From NCBI RefSeq assembly GCF_002157835.1, contig NZ_CP020809.1, positions 992,001-1,056,000 of the forward strand: a stretch of DNA of 64,000 bases. The letters run 5' to 3'. Each line of letters opens with the position of its first letter. Positions within the stretch are counted from its first letter, which is position 1. The DNA is from Mycobacterium dioxanotrophicus (GTDB lineage Bacteria > Actinomycetota > Actinomycetes > Mycobacteriales > Mycobacteriaceae). The notes below the pieces were generated by a model. It did no database searches, had not been told where the DNA came from, and saw nothing but the letters and a program-made list of their open reading frames with translations. This document shows positions 1 to 10,083 of this stretch, in pieces. The translations under genes were made by a program, and so were the position numbers.

Positions 1-1
1 C

Positions 2-1138
2 CTGACCGTGCTGCAGATCAGCACGGGCCAGGAAGCCAAGGGAGACACCAAGTTTGCCCTCGACGCGGTGGAAGCCGGAGAGGTGCCGCGGCTGCGGGCG
101 ATCCTGCTCGCCGATGCCGTGCCCGTGGCCGACGACGCCCCGCCCGGCCAGGAGCTGGCTCGCTGGCAGCCGTCGTGGCTGCGGTACAGCCCGCTGAGCT
201 GGACCGGGCTGGCCATGATCATCACCGCCGTCGGAGTCCTGTATCAGGCGGGAATCGGTGTCGCGCTGGATAATTCGCAGTTGGCCCGATCCGGGCTGGA
301 CGTCGCCCAACGGTTGGGTGTGGCTGTCACGGTCGCCGTCGTGGTGGTGGCGCTGGTGACCCTGTCGGTGGTGCTCTCGGTGCTGCAATCCTTGATCGCC
401 TACGCGAATCTGGTGCTGCGCCGCGACGCGGACGTGCTGCATCTACGGCACGGGCTGCTGCGGGTGCGCGAACACACCTACGACATGCGCCGGCTGCGGG
501 GCGGCACGCTGCGTGAACCGCTGCTGGTCCGGATGTTCGGCGGGGCCCGGCTGGACGCGGTGATGACCGGCGTCGGCGGTGAAGGTCAGGCGTCGCTGCT
601 GCTGCCACCCTGCCCGGCCGATACCGCCCGCGACGTGCTGACCGACCTCATCGAACAGCCCGACGCGGTGGCCGGGCCGCTGCGCTCCCACGGCCCGGCG
701 GCCGTGCGCCGACGCTGGACCAGGGCGCTGGCGGTACCGGTGTTGGCCGTGCCGGTGCTGCTCGTCGTCGGGGTGCCGGCCTGGGTGTGGATCGGGTGGG
801 CTGTAGCCACCGCGGGTGCGATCGCCGTGGCCGCCGACAGAGCCCGGGCGCTGGGGCACCGCGTGGACGAGGGCTGGCTGGTGGCGCGGGCCGGCAGCCT
901 GGAACGCCGTCGCGACTGCCTGGATACGGCCGGCATCATCGGCTGGACCGTGCGGCAGACCCTGCTGCAGCGTCGCGCCGGGGTGGCGACGCTGATCGCG
1001 GCCACCGCGGCGGGGCAGAAGCACTACCGGGTCATCGACGTCCCCGCCGATCAGGCCTGGTCGATTGCGGCGTCGGCGACCCCGTGGCTGGCAGGCAGTG
1101 CCTGGTCGGAGGGCTTGGCGCGTCCTGACTTGCGCTGA
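2..1138 (+). CDS. PH domain (bPH_2/YdbT-type) membrane protein, 5' truncated
   Basis: The reading frame is open to the window edge, so the true start lies upstream. The GTG at base 8 is internal, because the first residues look like the last strands of a bacterial PH domain. After it come two hydrophobic segments (about residues 68-90 and 105-135 counted from base 8), then a second PH-like stretch with the arginine-rich pattern after the membrane (LRHGLLRVREHTYDMRRLRG), and a further hydrophobic pair near residues 243-278. This alternation of PH domains and membrane pairs is typical of the YdbT/YdbS family, which has no well-defined biochemical role. The preceding gene, probably the small YdbS-like partner, is outside the window. 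Family call is good; function unknown. Confidence 0.75.
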   Translation: MTVLQISTGQEAKGDTKFALDAVEAGEVPRLRAILLADAVPVADDAPPGQELARWQPSWLRYSPLSWTGLAMIITAVGVLYQAGIGVALDNSQLARSGLDVAQRLGVAVTVAVVVVALVTLSVVLSVLQSLIAYANLVLRRDADVLHLRHGLLRVREHTYDMRRLRGGTLREPLLVRMFGGARLDAVMTGVGGEGQASLLLPPCPADTARDVLTDLIEQPDAVAGPLRSHGPAAVRRRWTRALAVPVLAVPVLLVVGVPAWVWIGWAVATAGAIAVAADRARALGHRVDEGWLVARAGSLERRRDCLDTAGIIGWTVRQTLLQRRAGVATLIAATAAGQKHYRVIDVPADQAWSIAASATPWLAGSAWSEGLARPDLR

Positions 1139-1163
1139 CCCGGCGGGCGTTTACTGTCGCTGC

Positions 1164-1979
1164 ATGGCAATCGGTGGTGTGCTCTTCGACATCGACGGCG
1201 TGCTCGTCACGTCGTGGCAGCCCATTGCCGGGGCGGCCGAAGCGTTGCAGGTGCTCGAGGATCATCAGATCGCCCGGTCCTATCTGACCAGCACCACCAC
1301 CCGCACCCGCGCGCAGATCGCCGAGTTGCTGACCGCCGCAGGCATGGACGTCGCGGCCGACGAGGTGATCACCGCCGCGGCGCTCACGGCGGACTACGTG
1401 CGCCACACATATCCCGACGCCCGATGTTTCCTGGTCAACAGCGGGCAGATCGGCGAGGACATGCGCGGCATCGACCTGGTGTACTCCACCGAGTTCACCG
1501 GGCCGCGGGCCCCCGAGACACCCGACGTGGTGTTGCTCGGCGGTGCCGGGCCGGAATTCAGCCATCTGACGCTGAGCTGGGTCTACGACTGGATGGTCCA
1601 GGGGGTCCCCGTCGTGGCCATGCACCGCAGCACCTCGTGGACCACCACCGACGGGGTGCGCGTGGACACCGGCATGTATCTCCTCGGCATGGAGGAGGCC
1701 TCGGGGCGCAAGGCCACCGCCGTCGGCAAGCCCGCGCCCGAGGGATTCCTGGCCGCGGCCAACCGGCTCGGAGTTAACGCCGACGAGATGTACATGGTGG
1801 GCGACGACCTCAACAACGACGTGCTGGCCGCCCAGGTGGTCGGCATGACCGGCGTGCTGGTACGCACCGGAAAATTCCGGCAGGCCACGTTGGACCGTTG
1901 GGCCGCAGACGAATTCGCGATGCAGCCCAATCATGTCATCGACTCGGTCGCCGACGTGCCCGAGCTGTTGGGCCTGTAG
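1164..1979 (+). CDS. HAD-IIA family hydrolase (LHPP/NagD-like phosphatase)
   Basis: Predicted cytoplasmic Mg2+-dependent phosphatase of 271 residues. Motif I is DIDGVL at residues 8-13, close to the N-terminus, with the two aspartates that act as nucleophile and acid/base. The conserved lysine sits in VGKPAPEG and motif IV in MVGDDLNNDV. The C2 cap between the motifs places it in subfamily IIA, near the LHPP group. Substrate cannot be read from sequence. The ATG was chosen because it immediately precedes the motif I strand; an in-frame upstream GTG would add residues without homology character. A -10 box TACTGT ends exactly 6 nt before the ATG and no ribosome binding site is present, so the mRNA is probably leaderless. 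Confidence 0.85.
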   Translation: MAIGGVLFDIDGVLVTSWQPIAGAAEALQVLEDHQIARSYLTSTTTRTRAQIAELLTAAGMDVAADEVITAAALTADYVRHTYPDARCFLVNSGQIGEDMRGIDLVYSTEFTGPRAPETPDVVLLGGAGPEFSHLTLSWVYDWMVQGVPVVAMHRSTSWTTTDGVRVDTGMYLLGMEEASGRKATAVGKPAPEGFLAAANRLGVNADEMYMVGDDLNNDVLAAQVVGMTGVLVRTGKFRQATLDRWAADEFAMQPNHVIDSVADVPELLGL

Positions 1980-2056
1980 CCGGGCGCGGCCAGTTTGACG
2001 AAAATGACGTTGCCCGAGCGAAATCACTGCATTTGCGTCGAGTTCGCGGGCTGCAA

Positions 2057-3763
2057 TCAGGCCTTGAGGTCACGCACCGCTTCGATGCGGGCCTTGAGCT
2101 GATCGGTGGTGGCCGCGGCGACCGGCGGCCCGCCGCAGATGCGACGCAACTCGTTGTGGATCCAGCCGTGTGGCTTGCCGGTGCGGTGATGCGCGATGGT
2201 CACCAACGCGTTGAGTTCACGACGCAATTCCCTGATCTGGCCGTGCGTGGTGCGCGACGGCGGCGGGCCGCCCGCGACCGCAGCCTCGGCCGTGCGCTTG
2301 TTGAGCTGTTCATCCTGCCTGCGGCGCAACAGGTCTCGCATCTGCTCGGCATCGAGCAGACCGGGGATACCGAGATAGTCGGCTTCCTCGTCACTGCCCG
2401 CCGGGGTCGCGGTGCCGAACGATGAGCCGTCGAAGATGACCTGGTCCAGCTCGGCGTCCGCGCCGAGGGACTCGAAGCCGTTCTCCAGCTCGCTCTTCTC
2501 GTCCTTGCGCTTCTCGGCGGCCTCGAGCGCCTCGTCGTCCAGCCCGTCGGATTCGCGGTGCGGCTTGCCCAGTACATGGTTGCGCTGCGCTTCCATCTCA
2601 CTGGCCAGCATCAGCAGATTGGGCACCGACGGCAGGAAGATGCTTGCGGTCTCACCGGCCCGGCGCGAACGCACGAACCGGCCGATGGCCTGGGCGAAGA
2701 ACAGTGGCGTCGACGCGCTCGTGGCGTACACGCCGACGGACAGCCGTGGCACGTCGACGCCTTCGGACACCATGCGCACCGCGACCAGCCACCGGCTGGT
2801 GCCTTCCGAGAACTGGCTGATCCGGTTCGAGGCGGCCGGATCGTCGGAGAGCACCACGGTGGGGGCCTCGCCGGTGATCTTGGTCAGCAGGTCGGCGTAG
2901 GCGCGGGCGGTGGTCTGGTTGGTCGCGATGATCATGCCGCCGGCGTCGGGCACGTGCTGACGCTTCTGCTGCAATCGTTTGTCGGCCGCGGCGATCACCG
3001 CGGGCATCCATTCGCCGGCCGGGTTCAGCGCGGTGCGCCAGGCCCGCGCGGTCTGCTCGGCCGTCAACGGCTCGCCCAGACGCGCGGCGTGCTCCTCGCC
3101 GGCACTGTCGCGCCAGCGGGCCTCACCTGAGTACGCCAGGAACACCACGGGCCGGACCACGCCGTCGGCCAGCGCATCGGAGTAGCCGTACACGTGGTCG
3201 GCCACGGATTGTTGGAAACCGGCGCTATCCGCTTCGTACTTGACGAAGGGGATCGGACTGTCGTCGCTGCGGAATGGGGTACCGGTCAGAGACAGGCGCC
3301 GCGTCGCGTCGTCGAAGGCCTCACGCATCGCGTCGCCCCAGCTCTTCGCGTCGCCGCCGTGGTGGATCTCGTCGAAGATCACCAGCGTCTTCCGATTCTC
3401 GGTACGCACGCGATGCCGGGTGGGGTGGCTGGCCACCTGGGCGTAGGTGACGACGACGCCGTGATACTCGGCCGAGGTCTGCGAATTGGAGTTGCTGAAC
3501 TTAGGGTCCAGCGCGATGCCGTTGCGCGCTGCCGACTGCGCCCACTGGATCTTGAGGTGCTCGGTGGGCACCACCACGGTGACCGCGTCGACCGTGCGGT
3601 CGTTCAGCAGCTCCGCCGCGATCCGCAGCGCAAACGTGGTCTTACCCGCGCCGGGGGTGGCGACCGCCAGGTAATCCCGTGGCTTGGCGGTCAAGTACTT
3701 CACCAGCGCCTTGCGCTGCCAGCCCCGCAATGCCTGGGTGCTGGGCGCTGCATCAGCCCGCAC
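2057..3763 (-). CDS. Superfamily 2 DEAD/DEAH-type helicase
   Basis: Predicted ATP-dependent nucleic-acid helicase/translocase of 568 residues. Walker A is ATPGAGKTT (about 34-42), motif II is the variant DEIHH (about 121-125), motif III LTGT (about 149-152), and the second RecA domain carries SEGVDVPRL and the motif VI-like QAIGRFVRSRR near residues 330-370. A charged helical region follows, then a basic C-terminal tail. GTG start is supported by an AGAGGAG ribosome binding site at suitable distance. It stands alone on its strand, divergent from nothing obvious, with no nuclease or methylase partner. A housekeeping repair role similar to XPB/RadD-type helicases is one option; I cannot assign it. 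I do not recall an M. tuberculosis counterpart at this locus. Confidence 0.8.
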   Translation of the reverse strand: MRADAAPSTQALRGWQRKALVKYLTAKPRDYLAVATPGAGKTTFALRIAAELLNDRTVDAVTVVVPTEHLKIQWAQSAARNGIALDPKFSNSNSQTSAEYHGVVVTYAQVASHPTRHRVRTENRKTLVIFDEIHHGGDAKSWGDAMREAFDDATRRLSLTGTPFRSDDSPIPFVKYEADSAGFQQSVADHVYGYSDALADGVVRPVVFLAYSGEARWRDSAGEEHAARLGEPLTAEQTARAWRTALNPAGEWMPAVIAAADKRLQQKRQHVPDAGGMIIATNQTTARAYADLLTKITGEAPTVVLSDDPAASNRISQFSEGTSRWLVAVRMVSEGVDVPRLSVGVYATSASTPLFFAQAIGRFVRSRRAGETASIFLPSVPNLLMLASEMEAQRNHVLGKPHRESDGLDDEALEAAEKRKDEKSELENGFESLGADAELDQVIFDGSSFGTATPAGSDEEADYLGIPGLLDAEQMRDLLRRRQDEQLNKRTAEAAVAGGPPPSRTTHGQIRELRRELNALVTIAHHRTGKPHGWIHNELRRICGGPPVAAATTDQLKARIEAVRDLKA

Positions 3764-3836
3764 CCGAGGACTCCTCTCAGTCGGAAAGCAGTCTAGGCCA
3801 GTGCCTTACGTCAGCGCATATCCGCAGGATGTGTCG

Positions 3837-4331
3837 TCAGATGAAGAAGTTGTCGTTCTTGATGAACCACTCGGTGCGTTCGTCGTCGCTCATGTCCGCC
3901 AGCTGGGCGAACCCCTCGAAGTAAACCTCGCGCGGCGCGCCCGGAGCAAACAGCATCAGCAACGATGTCGGCGCGTCGGACTCGTTGCGGAAGCCGTGGA
4001 TCCCGCCCGGCGGCACATAGAGGAAATCGCCGGTGTTGCCGTCCATCCACTCGGTGCCGTCATAGAGCCGCACGTTGCCCGACAGCACGAAGAAGGATTC
4101 GGACATGGCGCGGTGGAAATGCGGGCCGGGGCCGCCGCCATTGGGGCTGATGTCCACCCGGTACAGGCCGTAATCGCCGTTGGTCTGTTGCTGATTGGCC
4201 AGATAGTGATACTTGACCAGGCCGAAGGAATCGTAGTCCGGTGGGTCGTCGGCGCGCCGGATCCAGGCGCTGACTTCCGGTTCGTCCTTGGTGTAGCGGG
4301 CCGGGGGATAGGGCGGCACGACAAGCGACAC
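3837..4331 (-). CDS. Cupin domain protein
   Basis: Small single-cupin protein of 164 residues. The first cupin motif is visible as GPGPHFHRAMSESFFVLSG (His-x-His and Glu metal ligands), and the second as GDFLYVPPGGIHGFRN with its histidine. Such proteins are metal-binding dioxygenases, isomerases or sensors; nothing here decides which. The GTG start has a TACGCT -10 box ending 7 nt upstream and no Shine-Dalgarno, so translation is probably leaderless. It is divergent from the polysaccharide deacetylase gene, with about 96 bp between start codons. Confidence 0.8.
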   Translation of the reverse strand: MSLVVPPYPPARYTKDEPEVSAWIRRADDPPDYDSFGLVKYHYLANQQQTNGDYGLYRVDISPNGGGPGPHFHRAMSESFFVLSGNVRLYDGTEWMDGNTGDFLYVPPGGIHGFRNESDAPTSLLMLFAPGAPREVYFEGFAQLADMSDDERTEWFIKNDNFFI

Positions 4332-4427
4332 GCCTTCGAGCGTAGCCGCGTGCGGGCTCGAGGCCCGGCAGCTAATCCACAGTTCGCGGACACGTGAGGT
4401 TCAACCTGTGCGCCTACCATCCGCGAT

Positions 4428-5201
4428 GTGATCACCCGGCGGGCTTTTCTGGCCGCCGCCGCTGTCGGTTCGTTGGCCGCAGCAGCCGGTGTGCCGCGCG
4501 CCCTCGCCAACCCGGTGGCACCTGACCCGGGCAGTGTCGCGGCGACCAATCGCGGCCGGGCCCCGACGCGGTGGGGGACCGCGCTGCCCGGCGTGCAGAC
4601 ATCGTTCGCGCCCAGTGGCCGCCAGATAGCGCTCACCTTCGACGCCTGCGACGGCGCCTGTGACGACGCGTTGCTCACCACGCTGCAGAACTACGGTGTG
4701 CCCGCGGTGTTGATGCTCAATTCACGCTGGATCGACCGCAACCCCGACCGGGCCGCGCAACTGGCGGCCAATCCGTTGTTCGAGATCGGCAATCACGGCA
4801 CGCGCCATCTTCCGCTGTCGGTCACCGGGCGGTCCGCCTACGGCATCGCGGGCACGCGGTCGGTCGACGAGGTCGTGGACGAGGTGTGGCGCAACCACCA
4901 GCGGCTCACCGCGCTGACCGGCAGGCCGCCCGTCTGGTTCCGGCCGGGTACCGCGTACTACGACGACGTTGCCGTCGACATCGTCGGTCAACTCGGCGAG
5001 CAACCGCTCGGCTTCTCGGTCAACGGCGACGTCGGTGCGAAGGCGTCGGCGGCGGCGGTGCGTTCCAATGTCATGTCGGCGGCGCCCGGGTCCATCGTGG
5101 TCGCACACATGAACCACCCGAACTCGGGCACGCACGTCGGCATCGCCGACGCGATCCCGCAGATGCAGGCCGCCGGCTGGCAGTTCGTCACGCCGTCGTG
5201 A
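4428..5201 (+). CDS. Tat-exported polysaccharide deacetylase (NodB domain)
   Basis: Predicted secreted carbohydrate de-N-acetylase of 257 residues. The N-terminus has a twin-arginine signal (TRRAFLAAAAVG) followed by an Ala-rich segment and a likely AxA cleavage site near residue 27. NodB motif 1 is TFDACDG (Asp72 and Asp75) and motif 2 is HGTRH (His123, His127); RPGTAYYD and a later AHMNHPN fit the remaining motifs. The substrate may be peptidoglycan or another envelope glycan. GTG start with TACCAT ending 7 nt before it and no ribosome binding site suggests a leaderless transcript. The 3' end overlaps the convergent SDR gene by 14 nt. Confidence 0.87.
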   Translation: MITRRAFLAAAAVGSLAAAAGVPRALANPVAPDPGSVAATNRGRAPTRWGTALPGVQTSFAPSGRQIALTFDACDGACDDALLTTLQNYGVPAVLMLNSRWIDRNPDRAAQLAANPLFEIGNHGTRHLPLSVTGRSAYGIAGTRSVDEVVDEVWRNHQRLTALTGRPPVWFRPGTAYYDDVAVDIVGQLGEQPLGFSVNGDVGAKASAAAVRSNVMSAAPGSIVVAHMNHPNSGTHVGIADAIPQMQAAGWQFVTPS

Positions 5202-6114
5202 CGTCCTGCAGGCTCGGGTAGCTCACCCCGGTCAGCTCCTCGGACACCGCCCACAACCGGCGCTGGGCGGCGGTGTCGTGTGATGCGGTGCTGGAGGCGA
5301 CGACCTTCGGGTAACCGCGCTGCTCACCCAGGCCGTCCGGGCCGAAGTACTGCCCGCCGAGCACGCCCGGGTCGGTGGCGGCACGCAGCGTCGGCAGGGC
5401 GCCCATCGCAGCGCTCTGGAAGAGCGGTTCGGCCAGCCTGGTCACGGCGCCGACCAGCGGCGGCAGGTTGCGGGTGAGCTCGGTGCGCGATCCGCCCGGA
5501 TGCGCGGCGGCGGCGATCGTGCGGGTGCCGGTGAGCCTGCGCTGCAATTCGTAGGTGAACATCAGGTTGGCCAGCTTGGCCTGGCCGTAGGCGCCGACGC
5601 GGCGGTAGCCGAGGTCCCACTGCAGATCGTCGAACCGGATGCCGCGCGCGAAGCGGTGACCGATGCTGCTGACCGTCACCACCCGCGAGCCCGCAGCGGC
5701 GAGCAGGCGGTCCAGGAGTAGACCGGTCAGCGCGAAATGTCCCAGGTGGTTGGTGCCGAACTGCAGCTCGAAGCCGTCCTGGGTGGTCGACTTCGGGGTG
5801 AACATCACTCCGGCGTTGTTGATCAGCAGATCGATGGTCGGATGGTCGGACTTGAGCGCATCGGCGGCCGCGCGGATCGATTCCAGCGAGGTCAGGTCGA
5901 GCTGCTGCAGGGCTACGCCGGCGCCTGGCGTTGACTGCTCGATCTCCCGCGCGGCGGCTTTGCCCTTCTCGACATTGCGGACGGCCAGGACGACGTGCGC
6001 GCCCTTGGCTGCCAGCGCCTTGGCGGTTTCCAGCCCGAGACCCGTGTTGGCGCCGGTCACGATGGCCGTGCGGCCCGTTTGGTCGGGAATGTTGGCGGTG
6101 GTCCAGTGGGACAT
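5188..6114 (-). CDS. Short-chain dehydrogenase/reductase (Rv0439c-like)
   Basis: NAD(P)-dependent oxidoreductase of 308 residues, classical Rossmann SDR. TGANTGLG (20-27) binds the dinucleotide, NNAG is at 99-102, the catalytic Ser is in VSS near 149-150, and Tyr176-x3-Lys180 completes the site. It resembles the retinol dehydrogenase/WW-domain-oxidoreductase type group of mycobacterial SDRs. The ATG was chosen over an upstream alternative because an AAGGAG ribosome binding site lies directly before it. It is divergently transcribed from a TetR gene, with two palindromes in the shared intergenic region, so repression by that neighbour is likely. Substrate unknown. Position just before groEL2 matches Rv0439c in M. 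tuberculosis. Confidence 0.88.
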   Translation of the reverse strand: MSHWTTANIPDQTGRTAIVTGANTGLGLETAKALAAKGAHVVLAVRNVEKGKAAAREIEQSTPGAGVALQQLDLTSLESIRAAADALKSDHPTIDLLINNAGVMFTPKSTTQDGFELQFGTNHLGHFALTGLLLDRLLAAAGSRVVTVSSIGHRFARGIRFDDLQWDLGYRRVGAYGQAKLANLMFTYELQRRLTGTRTIAAAAHPGGSRTELTRNLPPLVGAVTRLAEPLFQSAAMGALPTLRAATDPGVLGGQYFGPDGLGEQRGYPKVVASSTASHDTAAQRRLWAVSEELTGVSYPSLQDVTTA

Positions 6115-6135
6115 GAGAGACTCCTTGTCGGGTAA

Positions 6136-6188
6136 AACGGAGTGAGCGCTCCGGTTGCGTACCACTATACGGAACGCACGCCCCGTTT
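6136..6188. promoter_or_regulatory. Pair of related operator-like palindromes between SDR and TetR genes
   Basis: Two 21-bp imperfect inverted repeats share the pattern ACGGA-N8-CCCG/CTCCG-x-TT. Site 1 is 6136-6156, with perfect arms CGGAG (6138-6142) and CTCCG (6149-6153). Site 2 is 6168-6188. They match at 14 of 21 positions and are offset by 32 bp, about three helical turns, so both lie on one face of the DNA. Inference: cooperative binding sites for the adjacent TetR protein, controlling both divergent genes. Confidence 0.6.
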
Positions 6189-6221
6189 TGTCAACGCTGG
6201 TGAGTGGTGAGGTGATTCACG

Positions 6222-6770
6222 ATGCGCGCGGATGCTGCCCGCAACCGTGCCCGGGTGCTGGACGTCGCGTATGAGACGTTCGCAGCCGAGGGCCTGTCGG
6301 TGCCGATCGACGAGATCGCCCGCCGGGCCGGGGTCGGAGCGGGGACCGTCTACCGGCACTTCCCGGCCAAGGAGGACCTGTTCCGCGCGGTGGTCGCCGA
6401 ACGGATCCGTCTCATCGTCGAGAAGGCGCGCACCCTGCTGGCCGATGCCGACCCCGCCGAGGCGCTGTTCCTGTTCCTGCGGGCCATGGTGCTGCAGTGG
6501 GGTGCGACCGACAAAGGCCTGGTCGACGCGCTGGCAGGGCTGGGTATCGATGTGAACGGCGTGGTACCCGAAGCCGAGGGCGAGTTCCTCGCCGCGATCG
6601 GCGAACTGCTCGCGGCGGCCCAGCGCGCCGGGGCCGTCCGCACCGACGTCACCGTTCCCGAAGTCAAGGCGCTGCTGGTCGGCTGCCAGGCCATGCAGAG
6701 CTACAACGCCGATGTGGCCGAGCGGGTCACCGACGTCGTCTTCGACGGTTTGCGGGCCCGCCCGGAGTAG
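6222..6770 (+). CDS. TetR/AcrR family transcriptional regulator
   Basis: DNA-binding repressor of 182 residues. The N-terminal helix-turn-helix covers about residues 5-55, with the recognition region IARRAGVGAGTVYRHFPAKE very typical of the family. The C-terminal ligand domain has the fold of the mycobacterial SBD-like group (MQSYNADVAERV near the end). It is divergent from an SDR gene and lies 10 nt before a flavin/F420-type oxidoreductase gene. The regulon probably includes the SDR and its own gene through the twin palindromes upstream. Ligand unknown. Confidence 0.88.
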   Translation: MRADAARNRARVLDVAYETFAAEGLSVPIDEIARRAGVGAGTVYRHFPAKEDLFRAVVAERIRLIVEKARTLLADADPAEALFLFLRAMVLQWGATDKGLVDALAGLGIDVNGVVPEAEGEFLAAIGELLAAAQRAGAVRTDVTVPEVKALLVGCQAMQSYNADVAERVTDVVFDGLRARPE

Positions 6771-6780
6771 CGTCGGCCAC

Positions 6781-7614
6781 ATGAAGTTCGGCATCGCGAC
6801 CTTCGTCGACGACGACACCATCGATTCGGTATCTCTGGCGCGCGCGATCGAAGAGCGGGGCTTCGCATCGCTCATCGTCGCCGAGCACAGTCACATCCCC
6901 GCCAGCCGGGAATCGGCCTACCCCAGCGGCGGCGACCTGCCGGCGTACTACTACAACACGCTCGACCCGTTCGTCACGCTCGCCGCCGCCGCGGCGGTGA
7001 CCTCCACGATCGAACTCTTCACCGGCGTCGCCCTGCTCATCCAGCGCGATCCGATCCATACCGCCAAGGAGGCCGCGAGCATCGACCTCATCTCCGACGG
7101 CCGCTTCGTCTTCGGCGTCGGAGCCGGTTGGAATCTCGAGGAGATGCGCGACCACGGCACCGATCCGAAGACCCGTGGCGCCCGCCTCGACGAGAGCATC
7201 GAGGCCATCAAGGTGCTGTGGACCGATGAACCCGCCGAGTATCACGGCAAGTACGTCAACTTCGACCTGTCGTACTGCCGCCCCAAGCCGGTTCAGCAGC
7301 CGCACCCGCCGATCTATGTCGGCGGCAACTCCGACGCCACCGTCAAACGGGTGATCCGGCACGGCGCCGGCTGGATCTCCAACGCCCTGCCGCGCGACGT
7401 GCTGGCCAACCGGATCGAGCAGATGCGCGACGGCGCCGGCCACGACGTTCCGCTGGCGATGTTCGGTACGCCGGTCGAGCCGGACTATTGGCGCGCGGCC
7501 GACGATCTCGGGTACGGGCAGCTCGGCCTGTTTCTGCCGTCGGTGGGTAAAGACGAGACCCTGCGCCTGCTCGACGACTACGCGGCACAGGTACAGCAGT
7601 ACCAGTCCGGTTAG
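6781..7614 (+). CDS. LLM class F420-dependent oxidoreductase
   Basis: Luciferase-like monooxygenase-fold protein of 277 residues. The N-terminus MKFGIATFVDDDTI, the AEHSHIP strand and the GRFVFGVGAGWNLEEM segment are typical of mycobacterial F420-dependent members (TIGR03619 type). It probably transfers hydride from F420H2 to an unknown substrate in the cytoplasm. The ATG is preceded by TAGCGT ending 7 nt upstream, whose TAG is the stop codon of the TetR gene, so an internal promoter giving a leaderless mRNA is likely, independent of read-through from tetR. Confidence 0.88.
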   Translation: MKFGIATFVDDDTIDSVSLARAIEERGFASLIVAEHSHIPASRESAYPSGGDLPAYYYNTLDPFVTLAAAAAVTSTIELFTGVALLIQRDPIHTAKEAASIDLISDGRFVFGVGAGWNLEEMRDHGTDPKTRGARLDESIEAIKVLWTDEPAEYHGKYVNFDLSYCRPKPVQQPHPPIYVGGNSDATVKRVIRHGAGWISNALPRDVLANRIEQMRDGAGHDVPLAMFGTPVEPDYWRAADDLGYGQLGLFLPSVGKDETLRLLDDYAAQVQQYQSG

Positions 7615-7623
7615 CCTCCACGG

Positions 7624-8181
7624 GTGAAGCGCAAGACCAACTGGTGGCTGGTCGCACTGATCACCTCCGCGGTGGTGTTGAGCTGTGTGGGCCTGGCGCT
7701 CGTGGTCGGATTTATCGGCTTCTTCGTGTTCTTCTCCGACGACGACAACGTCGGCCCGCATGAGCTCGACGCCAACGCGGCGGCCAAGGCCATGCAAGAG
7801 CGTCGGATCGGCATACCCGACGGATTCGCCTTCGAGGCCATGACGGCGATGCGCGTCTTCTCCGGAGCCGACGGATACACGGGCCGCTACGCGCCACCCG
7901 GACGCTTCGACGACGCGAAAAATGCTCTTGCTCAAGCCAATCCCGATTTTCCGGCGCTGCGACGCGCGACCTGCGCCGACGAGATCGTGCATCACGACTT
8001 CGCGGAATTCGACGGATTTCACTGCGACGCCGGCACCGAGCTGGTGGTCAGCACCCGGTCGCTGGACGGCGGGGATGTCCTGACCGACAACTACTCCGGG
8101 ACCCCACCCGACGCCGAGACCATCCTGCTGACGCGCAACGGCGATCACGTCGAGCTCTTCGTGCTCTCGCGTGGGCATTGA
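7624..8181 (+). CDS. Membrane-anchored hypothetical protein
   Basis: Unrecognised protein of 185 residues with one N-terminal transmembrane helix (about 8-37) followed by a DDD stop and an extracytoplasmic domain of about 145 residues. The outer domain holds two cysteines (RRATCADEI and FHCDAG) that could form a disulfide. GTG start. TAGCCT, which overlaps the stop codon of the preceding gene, ends exactly 6 nt upstream; no ribosome binding site is visible, so this also looks leaderless. Function unknown. Confidence 0.7.
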   Translation: MKRKTNWWLVALITSAVVLSCVGLALVVGFIGFFVFFSDDDNVGPHELDANAAAKAMQERRIGIPDGFAFEAMTAMRVFSGADGYTGRYAPPGRFDDAKNALAQANPDFPALRRATCADEIVHHDFAEFDGFHCDAGTELVVSTRSLDGGDVLTDNYSGTPPDAETILLTRNGDHVELFVLSRGH

Positions 8182-8222
8182 CGCGCGCACACCCGACGGC
8201 CACTCCGCTGAACGCGAACGCT

Positions 8223-8249
8223 CTTGCACTCACCCAGGGCGAGTGCTAA
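8223..8249 (+). promoter_or_regulatory. CIRCE operator 1 (upstream, degenerate left arm)
   Basis: Arms CTTGCACTC and GAGTGCTAA separated by 9 nt. The right arm is identical to the consensus CIRCE half-site; the left arm deviates at its outer bases. CIRCE is the binding site of the heat-shock repressor HrcA. Confidence 0.85.
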
Positions 8250-8257
8250 GAATGCAG

Positions 8258-8284
8258 TTGGCACTCTCGATCAGTGAGTGCTAG
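8258..8284 (+). promoter_or_regulatory. CIRCE operator 2
   Basis: Arms TTGGCACTC and GAGTGCTAG with a 9-nt spacer, each one base off the consensus. It begins 8 nt after the first CIRCE, so two HrcA dimers could bind side by side in the groEL2 promoter/leader. Confidence 0.9.
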
Positions 8285-8350
8285 GTCGGGACGGTGAGAC
8301 CGGGGCCGCACCTGCGGGAGCACACCCCAGTCGTCCGTCGCGGGCACTGA

Positions 8351-10024
<1,674 letters not shown>

Positions 10025-10040
10025 GAAGTCGCCTGAGAAG

Positions 10041-10071
10041 GCCCGGTCCCGTTCGCGGGGCCGGGCTTTTT
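10041..10071 (+). terminator. Intrinsic terminator of groEL2
   Basis: Stem of 10 bp (GCCCGGTCCC with GGGGCCGGGC, one G-U pair), 6-nt loop, followed by TTTTTC. It starts 17 nt after the stop codon. Confidence 0.92.
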
Positions 10072-10083
10072 CGTGCGCGCGCC

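Noticed and set aside
2057..5201. Helicase, cupin and deacetylase as a possible defence island
   Set aside because: The three genes are on mixed strands, without nuclease, methylase or toxin partners; nothing supports a defence system.
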